Below are positions 45,455-55,562 of a stretch of 64,000 nucleotides of DNA, piece after piece. The stretch comes from Alopecurus myosuroides (lineage: Eukaryota; Streptophyta; Magnoliopsida; Poales; Poaceae), in NCBI GenBank assembly GCA_028641055.1, contig CM054059.1, positions 434,252,167-434,316,166 of the forward strand, read 5' to 3'. The position numbers and the translations under genes were made by a program. The notes under the pieces are model-generated. The model saw only the letters and a list, made by a program, of their open reading frames with translations, ran no database searches and was not told the DNA's origin. The stretch's first letter is position 1. Each line of letters starts with the position of its first letter.

Positions 45455-45901
45455 ATGCCTCACCACGGCACGCTCCCCGACGAGGAGGCCCCCTCGCCGC
45501 GGCCGTCCGCCGCCGGCTGCTACACCTTCCTCCGCGCCGCCTCCGCCCGCCGCGGCCACGGCGGGTACCGTCGCCTGGACTCGGCGTCCGCCGCGACGTC
45601 GGTCGTGAGGGTGGAGGTCGGGACGACGGCGAAGGCGAGGAGCGTGTTCCACGTGGACCCCGCTGTCCTGGAGGCCGAGCCGGTGCGCCGGCTGCTGGTC
45701 GCGGCGGGACGGCGGATCCCCGGCGGTGCGGTGGCGGTGGCCGTCGACGCCCTGCTGTTCGAGCACCTTCTGTGGCTTGCTGCCACCGACGGAGGGCTGG
45801 ACGGCGGTGGCTCGGCCGCCGATGACCTGTCTGAGATCATGGACTTCTACTCCCAGGACGACGACGACGACCGCGGGGTCAAGCGCAGAAGCGTTAGTTA
45901 A
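45455..45901 (+). CDS. SAUR-like auxin-responsive protein, single exon, 148 aa
   Basis: The ORF has no intron, as in nearly all SAUR genes, and is strongly GC-rich in third positions, unlike the repeats around it. After an N-terminal Pro/Ala-rich stretch comes GYRRLDS, then the conserved core: RVEVGTTAKARSVFHVDPAVL, a VRRLL segment and VAVAVDALLFEHLLWLAA, corresponding to the SAUR beta-strands and the FEHLL motif. The C-terminus has EIMDFYSQ followed by five aspartates and a basic tail. SAURs act in cell-expansion control, often by inhibiting PP2C.D phosphatases at the plasma membrane; that role is family knowledge, not shown here. ATG 45455 is the first in frame. No truncation is seen, so it is a plausible active gene. 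The exact subfamily is uncertain. Confidence 0.75.
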   Translation: MPHHGTLPDEEAPSPRPSAAGCYTFLRAASARRGHGGYRRLDSASAATSVVRVEVGTTAKARSVFHVDPAVLEAEPVRRLLVAAGRRIPGGAVAVAVDALLFEHLLWLAATDGGLDGGGSAADDLSEIMDFYSQDDDDDRGVKRRSVS

Positions 45902-47312
45902 ATTATTTAAGCTTCTTCAAATGAAATTCGGTTCGTTTAGCAATTCTCTTCATGTCACATATACGTGTACACATAGTATGTATACGTACTACTCCGCATA
46001 GTAATTCGTCTACTGCAGTGCTATTACAGTTAAGCTGTTAGGGGACGAGCTACATGTATCGATCAAAGGGTATCAACTGAACCGTATACAGTCCGAAGAC
46101 TGTGATCAATCAATCAGATTACTAAGTTCAGATCCTCGGACGATGGATGGATTAGAGCTGTGTTTTTTTCTTTTCTTGTAAAAGGTAGTACGACGAAGAA
46201 GAGCTAGGTCTCTCCGGCGACGGATCGAGTCGAGACCGGACGTGCCAACTACCCCGAGGCGTAACCGGAGTTGATCGGTACCTTGTGAGGTCGCAACTCG
46301 GTGTCAATGATCAATGTAGGCAGGCACATGGACATACCGGTGCGCCCAAAAATAGTCTTAGTCTGGTGCAAATTTGCTGCGTCGTTGCACTTCCACCGAT
46401 TAGCTACCGCAATAGCCTACCCATCGTGTACGCGCTAGCTGCCACAGGCGTGACAAGCCCAGGGCTGGCATCCGGCCCCGCGCGCGTTTTCAGGCGACAT
46501 TGAGCTCGTGTAAAGCTCGGCGGCGGTGCCCACGAGCCGCGCGCGAGGTTGGTGGCTCGCCTCCATCGCAGATCTCCCACGCTTGCAGCGGTGTAAGCTG
46601 CTAGGCAACACCACGGATGCAACATCGCTACGCTATCGATGTCACAGGACATGTGCCTCGAATTCCCGGCGGTACATGCTACATGGAGCGCAACGGCGCA
46701 ACGCACGTTTCTGTCGACGACGGCGACAGCCAACACAAAAACCGGCTGGCTTGCATCACCAAAGAAAGGAACTCCAGATCCGAATACGGTTCGACCTACC
46801 GGAAAACAGTCCAAGATACGACGCCCTGAGGAGTATGCCTGACACTAGCCGGAGACGTCGCTGATATTTGTCCGACCCGAACCCGAGAGGATTTGCTTGT
46901 TTTGTCCCATGCATGTGCGCGAGAATCTTGAAGCAGCAGCATCAAGATGGGAATGAGGCAGCAACGCGACATGGAAAAAAGGGGGACAGAGTGAGAGCGA
47001 TTAGCAATTTCGATTGCGCGTCAGGGTCAGGCCTCCAACATCAGAAGCCCGACTCAGGCTAATCGCATGCCTACCGATCGAATACCATCAATTCAAAGCT
47101 GATATGTGATCAACCAGAAATAAACTATGCATCAGTAACCGGTTCTACCTACCGCCAAACAGTCCAACATATGAGTGGGTGTTCTTCATTTCGTCCGCAG
47201 AGTTTGGCATTTCCTAGTTCAGACACTATCATGTATACGCAGCACTGCACTAGTGCTAGCGGCTGCCAACAGCCAGGTAATGTAATTAACAAAGTGGACC
47301 CTCTATTGTACT
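45902..47312. other. Downstream flank of the SAUR-like gene; no supported gene
   Basis: Several ORFs of 60-136 codons overlap on both strands (for example 46404-46814 minus) without recognised domains or convincing coding bias. Two imperfect ~35-bp repeats (GGTTCGACCTACCGG near 46789, GGTTCTACCTACCGC near 47141) occur. Confidence 0.5.
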
Positions 47313-47424
47313 CACTCTCCTTCCTCGAATACATGGCGTATGAATTTTCACTCTCCGTCCTCGAATACATGGCGTATGAATTTTCACTCTCCGTCCTCGA
47401 ATAGTACATGGCGTATGAATTTTT
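47313..47424. repeat. 36-bp tandem repeat, three copies
   Basis: The units start at 47313, 47349 and 47385 (CACTCTCCKTCCTCGAATA...). The third has a 3-bp insertion and runs into the T-tract that is the LINE poly(A) on the other strand. Confidence 0.85.
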
Positions 47425-49919
47425 TTTTTCCCGGAACGCGCGAGAGAGCACGACTTTTTATATACTCCCTCCGTCCGGAATTAAATGTCACAAAGTTTGA
47501 CAAAAGTGGATGTATCTAGACAACAACAGCAACATCACGAGCCCACTTTTGTCAAACTTTGTGACACTTAATTCCGGACGGAGCGAGTATATAGAAGGGG
47601 GCAAAGCCCCAAAAAAAGATTTTACAAAGATCCACAATAGCTAAGACAACAACAGCAACACCACGAGCCTAGACTGCACCACTCACAGAAAACCTACAAC
47701 ATTCCACCTAGAGGACTCCGCCATGATCGCGTCAAGAAGAGCCCCCTCCGTCCTGGACGCCCTATTTAAGGCCCGGTTGTTCCTCTCCACCCAAATGAAG
47801 CGTAGGACCAGGAGAACCAGAGACCTGATCTTGGGCACATCCTAGGCGGTCCGGTGCGAGGCGACATTCATCCACCATCATTCGAGGCCCTGGCCAGCCA
47901 AAAGAGAGAGGTCCGGTCTCCCAAGCCCCGAGAAGGTCTCAAACCAAATGACCTAAGCGTAGGGGCAATCGAGGATGAGGTGCTGGATGGACTTTGATTC
48001 CTGCAGGCACATGGGGCAAGTGTCATCGTCAGCAAGTCCATGCCTCAGACGTCTTTCGCCCATCCAGCATCGATCCCACGCAAATAACTTGTACTTCGGA
48101 GGAGCTTTGCATTTCCAAATCGTGGAATAAAGGGGCCACATGCTCCTTCCATCAAAGAAGGCCATGTAGGTGGAGCGAGCCGAGAATTTTTTACCGGCCG
48201 TCCAACTCCACTCAAAACTATCCACTGAGGCTCGTAGGGAAACCGTTTGGAGCAAATTTGATAGGGTGAGAAACTTACCTAAAGCGCCCACTGAGAGCCC
48301 GCCAGAGATGTCCTGAACCCAAAAGCATTCTCAGGAAGACCCTGGGCGACCGTCCGGGAGATATGAGATCTCGACTCCACAAATTTGAGAATGGCCGACG
48401 CCCCCATACTCACCGACATACCTCCAATCCACTTGTCGCTCCAGAACAAGCAGCTAGCACCATTACCAAGCACAATTTTGTCCGAGGCATCAAACATGGA
48501 CCTGTATCTGTCAGAGGCCGATATGGTGATCCCAGCCCAAGGCTGATCCTGATCCGTTCTCCCTAGCCACAGCCAACGCATCCGCAATGCGTCATAAAAA
48601 ATGTGGAGGTTCCGAATGCCAAGACCACCGAGCCGGGGAGGAAGGCAAACATTTTGCCAAGCTATTGGGCAAGAGCCCCCTTTAGCCGAGTCCTTACCAC
48701 ACCACAGAAACCCTCTACAAACTTTCTCAAACGCCTCAATCACCCCCATAGGAAGGTCTAAGGCCATCAACAAATAGATGGACATTGCGGTGAGCACCGC
48801 TTTTATAAGGACCGATCTCCCAGGAGCAGCCAGGAGAGATCCCATCCATGAATGAAGGCGTCGAATGAGTTTATCCACATAAGGCTGGAGGTCGTGCTTG
48901 AGAATGCAGGTGGGGGCGAGAGGGAGACCCAAATATGTGCAAGGGAAGTTCACTAAAGCACAAGGTAGGAGCGATTGGATCTCCTCCACAGTCGGCCCAA
49001 CGCATCTGATTAGCGTGGTTGAGCTCTTCGCAAAGTTCACACGCATCCCAGAGGCGTCTCCAAAGAGGTTGAAAAGACCAAGGGCAAGGCGGATCTCACC
49101 CTCTATAGGCTTAATCAGCAGCGCCACGTCGTCCGCAAATAAGGATAGGCGGTGACGAACTGTAGCCGGTTGCGAGCTGAAGAGTCCACTTTGTTCGGCA
49201 CACACAAAGAGTGCAGCCAACACATCCATGGCAAGGACAAAAATCAGAGGCGATAGAGGGTTCCCCTGACAAAGTCCACGCATGTGCCAAACCCTCTCAA
49301 TGGCAATGCCCATTCACCAAAATCTTGGAGCTGGTAGATGAAAGAATAGAGATAATCCATGCACAACACCTCTCCCCAAAACCCCGTGCCCTGAGCACCT
49401 GATGGGCCAGAAGACAGAGTCGAAGGCTCTGGCGAGGACTAACTTTAGAAAAATGGTAGGCACATTTCTACTATGGATGACACGAATTGCCCCTTGGACT
49501 AGCATGAAATTGTCCAAAATGGACCGCCCACGATGAAAGCACACTGGTTTAAATCCACAAGCTCCGACATTCAGTTGCCCAGCCGCACTGCTAATAGTTT
49601 CGAGAAAATTTTCCCAAAGCTATGGACGAGGCTAATGGGTTGAAAGTCTCCCATCTCCACCGCATCAGGCTTCTTTGGGATGAGCACCACCAGGGCCTGG
49701 TTAAGGCTTTTAAGACCACGATAGTTCCGACGATAGAGGTTGTTGATTGCCTGAACGACATCATGCTTAACAATGGGCCAACATTTGTGATAGAAGTTCA
49801 TGGAGAACCCATCTGGCCTCGGAGCCTTATCCACGGGCATGCTCTTAATGACCACCCAAATCTCCTCCGCCGCCCAGGAGGGCTCAAGATCGGAAAGGTC
49901 AAGGCGAGGAAGACCAAGC
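47421..49919 (-). mobile_element. LINE, 3' portion, cut by copia element M
   Basis: On the minus strand it ends in a 3'UTR (GGGGCTTTGCCCCC ... CGCGTTCCGGG) and poly(A) (T-run at 47420-47429). Its 5' side stops at 49919, where the copia LTR begins, so the missing 5' half is expected beyond the right edge of the window. Confidence 0.85.
47465..47587. mobile_element. Stowaway MITE in the LINE 3'UTR
   Basis: 123 bp with long inverted arms (CTCCCTCCGTCCGGAATTAA at the left, complement at the right) and TA at both sides. The loop at 47518-47543 copies a nearby LINE segment. Confidence 0.92.
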
Positions 49920-49925
49920 TGAAAG
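47953..49925 (-). pseudogene. LINE ORF2 remnant: reverse transcriptase and zf-RVT
   Basis: In translation order: the RT N-terminal part at 49925-49571 (DKAPRPDGFSMNFYHKCW, then VLIPKK); a short piece at 49544-49314; the RT core at 49313-48279 with GLCQGNPLSPLIF and the catalytic FADD box; and the zinc-binding zf-RVT domain at 48291-47953 (CPMCLQ ... HLILDCPYA). Frame changes separate the pieces, so it is inactive although the FADD motif is kept. The endonuclease part is missing because element M interrupts the LINE. Confidence 0.88.
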
Positions 49926-51281
49926 TGCACTATGGTCAACTAGAGGGGGGTGAATAGGTTGACTACCAATTTTTATTCTTTTCCTTTTAGTTATGGCTAA
50001 ACAAGATAAAACAAGGTTCTCTAGATGTGCAACTAGGTGAGCAACCTATGTGATACAAGACAATATATGCAATGGAAGTAAAACAAAAGGTAGCAAGATA
50101 AACCACAAGTGTGAACAAGGAGACAAGGATATGTTTCCCGTAGTTCTTTCTCAAGAGAAGTACGTCTACGTTGGAGAGGTGGGGATCCACCTAGGCACTC
50201 CTCAATAGCACGGTTGTGCACACCTTATTCTCCTTGAGCTTGTCCCATGAGGGAGATTCTCGTTTCCACTATGAGTTCGACTTGACGGTGTTGACCAAAA
50301 CTTTACACGAGGTTGAGGACACTCCACGAGATGGATGGAGGCTCTCAACAAATCTGAAGCTTATTTGCAACAAGGTGGAAGCTACAAGTACAAGATCTAC
50401 TAAGGTTTCGAGGCCTCAAGTAGGATTCTAGATCTACTAGGATGTGGTGGATGGTTTTGAAATTCCTTTGGTGGAATCACGGATCTAGGTCTCCTCTAGC
50501 TCTCCACAAAGTTACGGAGTGTTTGGGTGGTTCGAGAGGGAGATCTAGGAGGTTGAAGTTTTCATTAATGGCTAGGAGAGGGAGTGGGCAAAGCGTAGCA
50601 TTTATGAGGTAGGGGAAGGGCTTTAAATACCCCTTACCCAATATGGCCGGTGGACAACCCACGCAGCACCGGAGGCTCCGGTTGTCTTCACTCACACGCG
50701 CTCGCATGGCTCCTTTTCTCTTATGTGGGAACCTCAGTTGCGTAGGTTCCGGTGTTCCCAGCGGAGGTACCGCCCACCGGAGGTTCCGGTGGGTTCCGCC
50801 CAAAGTTCCACTCTTATGCATCCGAACGCGTTTTCGGCGGAGGTAGCACCGGAGGCACCACCGGAGCCCACACCCACCTGGTATCCCGATGGAACCGGCG
50901 GAGGTTCCGGTAGCTAGGGCGGAGGTTCCTCCCACCGGAGGTTGCGGTGGGTTCCGCCCGAGCCTCCGCTCATATGCACCCGAAGGCGTTTTTAGCGGAG
51001 GTAACACCGGACCCTCCACCGGAGGCCCGCGCCTGGGATGTGCTGGGAAAATAGCGTTGGGCGGAGGTTCCGGTGGTTTCACCGGAGCCTGTAAAAATAG
51101 CTTCCCAGATTTGTCTTTTTGAACTCTTTCCTTTCGAATAAACCTGTATGCCTTTGAGGATATTTATTGGGAGTTCTTTGGCATTTTCATATGTATCAAT
51201 AAAACCTGCACAAGCTCTAAAACAAAGATTAGTCTATTAGTTATGTTGTCATCAATTATCAAAACGGAAGATGATCTTACA
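49920..51281 (-). repeat. 3' LTR of copia element M
   Basis: 1362 bp. Minus-strand start TGTAAGATCATC, end GTGCACTTTCA. A minus-strand TATTTAAA at 50622-50629 is the TATA position matching TATAAATA in P. Between about 50655 and 51075 it contains many short CCGGAGG/CCTCCGG motifs. Confidence 0.9.
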
Positions 51282-51297
51282 TTCTCCCCCTTTTTGG
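51282..51297 (-). other. Polypurine tract of element M
   Basis: The minus strand reads ACCAAAAAGGGGGAGAA directly before the 3' LTR. It is the expected plus-strand primer. Confidence 0.88.
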
Positions 51298-51754
51298 TAA
51301 TTGATGACAACATAACCATTTGCATAGCTAGATCATAAACAACGTGTATGGAGCTCCCCCTAGAGATATGCTCCCTTCATGTTGAGATAACTAAACAAGA
51401 GATATATGATAATAACCAGATATACACACAAATTTAGGAGCACATAAAAATGATAGAATTAAAACACTAGGTTCACAATTCTCACAACATGCATGACAAG
51501 GTCCACATAGATAAAATAACAAACATATGAAGTCTTAAGATACCCAAATCTCTCAAGCAATAAGAATTAAGCAAAGCGAAAACACGACTTGAGAGAGAGA
51601 ACCCATGCAAATGCCCAACGCTCCTAAGTTGATATCTCTCCCCCTTTGGCATCAAGATACCAAAAGAGGGAAAATACCGATGCTAACGCCCCAAAGATCA
51701 CTCGGAGGAGTTGTCCATGCTAGGAGGACGAGCGCGACGGCGAGAGCTAGTGAC

Positions 51755-53485
51755 TTATTCTCCAGGTTCCTCATCAGACCACTCAATGATTTTCCCTTTG
51801 GAGTCCTTGGCTTGCCACTCATCCCAAGCAGTGATCCTATCTTGAACCGGAGACTCCACGGTCTCCCCTGCATCACGATGAACCTTCCTCTCTTCCTGTG
51901 CTGCCATGCGGTACTTGATTTCCTTGTCATAGTGACGTTCCCACTGATGCTGCTTGACCTTTTTGTTCACTCGGAACACTTTATTGAGAGCCCTGGCCAT
52001 CCATTTAAAAGCATTCAGAAGGAGGAGGACGAGATGGTCCAGCTTCTTCTTCGTCTTCTTCATCAACTATGATCCGTGGCTTGGCCTTTCCCTTGCGAGC
52101 AGCGGGAGTGGGGTGCACAACAGGCTCAGTATGGTCCTTGATAAGAAGTTGTTTCTCCGTGTGTGGGATCCAATGGGTGTCATCAAGGTGATCTTCCGGG
52201 AACTTGTCCTCCCACACATGCAAGATGATCTTCATAATGAATGGCCCAAAGCAAACATTTTTCCTTTGCACAGTCACATGCCACAGTTCATTCTAGAGAT
52301 AGTCAAGCACATCAAGTTATTGAGTCATACCGGAGAGCCGCTTCTCATGAGTAAGGAGCATGAGGTTCTTGAGGAAGCCTTATATCTCATCGATGTTGAC
52401 TGCCTTGGGGTTGATAGTATCTCGATAGATGCGAAGCATAATGTCATAGGTGGGGTAGAGGCCCTTGACAAAACCAACTGCAAACTTCTTTCAGTGATAG
52501 AGAGGAGTAAGTTGATCCTTGGAGATGGAGGAGGCATTAGGGGCATGAACACGAAACCAATTACTGTCATACTCGGGGCCACCACCAAAAGGTCCATGAT
52601 CCGGATAGCCACCAACAATAACACCAACCTCGGACCACTTGATAGTGAGCTTATGTCCCTTTGTCATCCAAATGAGGTGACGCTCAGTTTCATTGGCAAT
52701 ATGCACTATGGCCAAGAACTCACAGACAAGTCCCTCATCATAGTCTTGTTGCGCTTGTATAATGGGACCAAGACCGAAGGCATCAACAATTTCCAGGGAT
52801 TCTCCAAAATAGTCGGGCATCCTCTCCATATGACCAAAATTGATAGCATGTTGCGGGGCAACATTTCCCTTGGGCTTCCTCATAAGGATCTCATGGTAGA
52901 TTTGAGCTTGAAACACGGTGTGGAATCTTATGTCTCGACCCCGATACTGTGGCATCAAGCGCTCTCGGTCAACAATGTACGGGTTCTCGCGGCGAGTTTC
53001 CAAGAACACACCCTCGGATAATTGAGAGGCGGATTTCTCCTTCTGGGGAACCTTGGCTTGCGCTTGGTTTGAGAGGGATCCAAAGTCTCTTCAATCTCAT
53101 CCACTCGTGGTGCCTTGCGACCGCCCATCTTCTTAGTGCGAGGGCCCTTGCCCTTGGAACCGGATGCATCTATGAAAGAAATATAGAGAGAAAAGCACGA
53201 TGAAGAGATAATGCTCAAGTTTAATCAACGCACAAATCAAAGAAACTAAGATTTGGGGAATATTAGAGATGAATAACAATGAGGTGGGGCATATGAACAC
53301 AATCCACCATGGGAACCGAGGTAATTCATGCCTAATACTCACAATCTAGGTTTCTAGGGTTTGTACTCGTGATTTCCTACTCCAAAAACCAACTCCATAC
53401 ATCTAGATGTGAAGAAAATGTTGCTCCTAGTGCTTCTCCATCCGTCAACAAGATGGGAGAGAGAGAGCTACATACCCACATCCAT
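51755..53485 (-). pseudogene. Additional ORF downstream of copia pol (Transposase_32-like), with a probable intron
   Basis: The ATG at 53485 starts a 10-base first coding exon (ATGGATGTGG) followed by GTATGT. An acceptor TTTCATAG ends at 53170, and joining at 53169 gives an in-frame continuation into a basic region (SKGKGPRTKK). A one-base shift occurs near 53010-53040. The next open part, 53009-52491, resembles the 'putative plant transposon protein' type found in plant copia extra ORFs (DEGLVCEFLAIVHI ... RHLIWMTKG). The tail, to about 51755, is acidic then Lys/Glu-rich. Stops break the frame around 52490 and 52280. Function is unknown. Confidence 0.6.
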
Positions 53486-53689
53486 GGTGAGAGCTGAAGG
53501 AGGAAGAAGATCCCGGAGCTGTCCAAGGCAAGGAGAGGGGCCTCCCGGCGGTGGAAAGCTCTTCCCGGCAGCGGAGACGAAGGGGGCAGTGGCGGTTTGG
53601 AGGAGAAGAAGTGGAGGCAAGTGGGGAAAATGAGATCTAAGATCTCTTTGACCCGCTCGCCCTAGCCTTATCCTCGCAAAAACTGCATC

Positions 53690-53860
53690 GGGCAGAGGCT
53701 CCGGTGCTTTCACCGGAGGTTCCACCCCGTGTCCACGCGGTGCAATTCGGTATAGATCCGCTGGGCGTGATTTTTCACACCAGCGGAGGTACCGGTGGGC
53801 TCCGGTGGTCAGGCGCAGCGGAGCCTCTGGTGGTTTCACCGGAGGTTCCGCCAGACCCAG
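53690..53860. repeat. CCGGAGG-type repeat block upstream of the extra ORF in M
   Basis: Short motifs (CACCGGAGGTTCC and variants) repeat here about 200 bp upstream of the extra-ORF ATG on the minus strand. They are the same motif set as in the LTRs. Confidence 0.6.
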
Positions 53861-54369
53861 TCTCAGCACACCAAGATGAGAAAAACGAGAGCATCGTGAT
53901 AGGAATGGGCTTATGGGAAGAGGGAGCTTGGGTTGGATAGTTGTAACTGTCATACGAGATACATAACTTGATGTGAGTTCGTGAGATGCAAAGGAGAAAA
54001 TGCCGAACTCGCACAAGTTGTCAAAGGGAGATAGTATGTGCGTGAAAGAGCCAAAATAAAATAAACTCCTTGAGTAGGAGGTTGGTGGACGTGGCCACCA
54101 TGTTTGAGTGTGTACTTTGGCACCGCGAAGATGTATCTTGGGTCCAAGAGTACTACTCACAATTAAGCACAATGAGTCACAAAATGACTAGATATGCAAT
54201 GAAGAATTGATTTCCGCATAATAAGAGGAGGGTACACTCATGAGTTGAGTGACGCTCCCCCTATGTCCATGCCTACATCCAAACCTAATAACACATATAA
54301 TGAAGATGCATATGCAAGGTTTCAAGTGAAGTTGGAGGAATTTATGACATTTAGTTCATTCCTCAAAGC

Positions 54370-55527
54370 TCAAAATCTTGGTTCATCAAGGGCCTTTGTG
54401 AAGATATCGGCAAGTTGATCCTTGGTTGACATATATGAGAGATAAATATCACCCTTCTCAACATGATACCAAATAAAATGATGACGGATCTCAATGTGCT
54501 TTGTCTTGGAGTGAAGAACATGGTTGTAGGCGATCTTGATAGGACTCTCATTGTCACAAAGAAGGGGCACCTTGTCAAAATGAATACCATAATCCTTCAA
54601 GGTTTTCCTCATCCAAAGCAATTGGGCACAACAACTTGCCGTGGAGATATACTCGTCCTCGATGGTGGAGAGAGCAATGCAATTTTGCTTCTTTGAAGAC
54701 CAACACACTAAGGAGCGGCCAAGGAATTGGTAACCCCCGGATGTGGGCCTCCTATCCGTCTTATTTCCCGCATAATCCGCATACGAATACCAGATGAGCT
54801 GAAAACTTGAGGGATACCAAAGACCAAAATTTGGGGTATGAACTAAATATCGAAAGATTCGTTTAACCGCTTCCAAATGACTTTGCCTCGGAGAGGCTTG
54901 AAACCTTGCACATTTACCTACACTATACATGATATCCGGTCTAGATGCACAAAGGTAAAGCAAAGAGCCAATCATGGAGCGGTATACCTTTTGATCTACC
55001 TCTTTACCGCTGGGGTCGGGTTTCAAGTCAAGGGTTGTGGACATGGGAGTCTTCATAGGCTTGGCATCATGCATATTGAATCTCTTGAGCATGTCTTGAG
55101 TGTATTTGGATTGTTTGATGAAAGTTCCTTCATGATATTGATTCACTTCAAAGTCAAGGAAATACTCCAATTCTCCCATCATAGACATCTCAAACTTATC
55201 GGTCATGAGCTTGCAAAACTCTTCATTGAACAAAGTGTTAGTAGACCCAAAAATGATGCCATCCACATAGAGTTGGCATATGAACAAGTCACCTCCAACC
55301 GTATCGGTAAAGAGGGTGGAATAGATTAAACCAACATTAAACCCACGATCCACTAGAAACTCTTTAAGGTGCTCATACCACGCACGTGGAGCTTGTTTAA
55401 GTCCATGGAGTGCCTTATTGAGTTTGTAGACATAATCGGGGTGGTTGGGATCCTCGAAACCCGTAGGTTGCTTGACATATACTAACTCATTAATGGCATC
55501 ATTTAGGAAAGCACTCTTAATATCCAT
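54370..55527 (-). pseudogene. pol: Copia M reverse transcriptase-RNase H, 5'-truncated
   Basis: The 385-codon ORF covers most of RVT_2 (MDIKSAFLND, LKQAPRAWYEHL) and the Ty1/copia RNase H (SKKQNCIALS, LLCDNES, KHIEIRHHF), ending ADIFTKALDEPRF. The catalytic box is YVDG at 55258-55269 instead of YVDD, so the second metal-binding Asp is lost. The RNase H DAD box is also altered (YADYAG). The RT start is cut off by element P. Confidence 0.9.
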
Positions 55528-55557
55528 TTGTTGTGGCCTGAAATTATGATGAGATGC

Positions 55558-55562
55558 ATAAG
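55558..55562. repeat. Presumed left TSD of element P (ATAAG)
   Basis: ATAAG directly precedes the P LTR and is part of M's RT codons (minus CTTATGCATCT, parallel to GATTATGCATCT in P). The second copy would lie outside the window. Confidence 0.6.

Larger units (their letters stand above)
49920..55562 (-). mobile_element. Copia element M (minus), 3' half
   Basis: From high to low coordinates: partial RT-RNase H, an extra ORF, a polypurine tract and the 3' LTR. The upstream half (5' LTR, gag, protease, integrase) is missing because element P is inserted in the RT at 55563. The extra ORF after pol and the initiator-Met-type primer in its relative P suggest the SIRE/Maximus group, an inference. 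Confidence 0.87.

Noticed and set aside
45296..45766. Minus-strand 156-codon ORF over the SAUR-like gene
   Set aside because: It is the antisense shadow of a GC-rich gene, Arg/Pro/His-rich with no domain, while the + strand frame has the SAUR core.
46285..47062. Overlapping small ORFs downstream of the SAUR-like gene as new genes
   Set aside because: There are several in competing frames with no domain, promoter or splice support.
47313..47424. Tandem repeat as a CRISPR-like array
   Set aside because: Units are directly adjacent with no spacers, and the setting is plant nuclear DNA.
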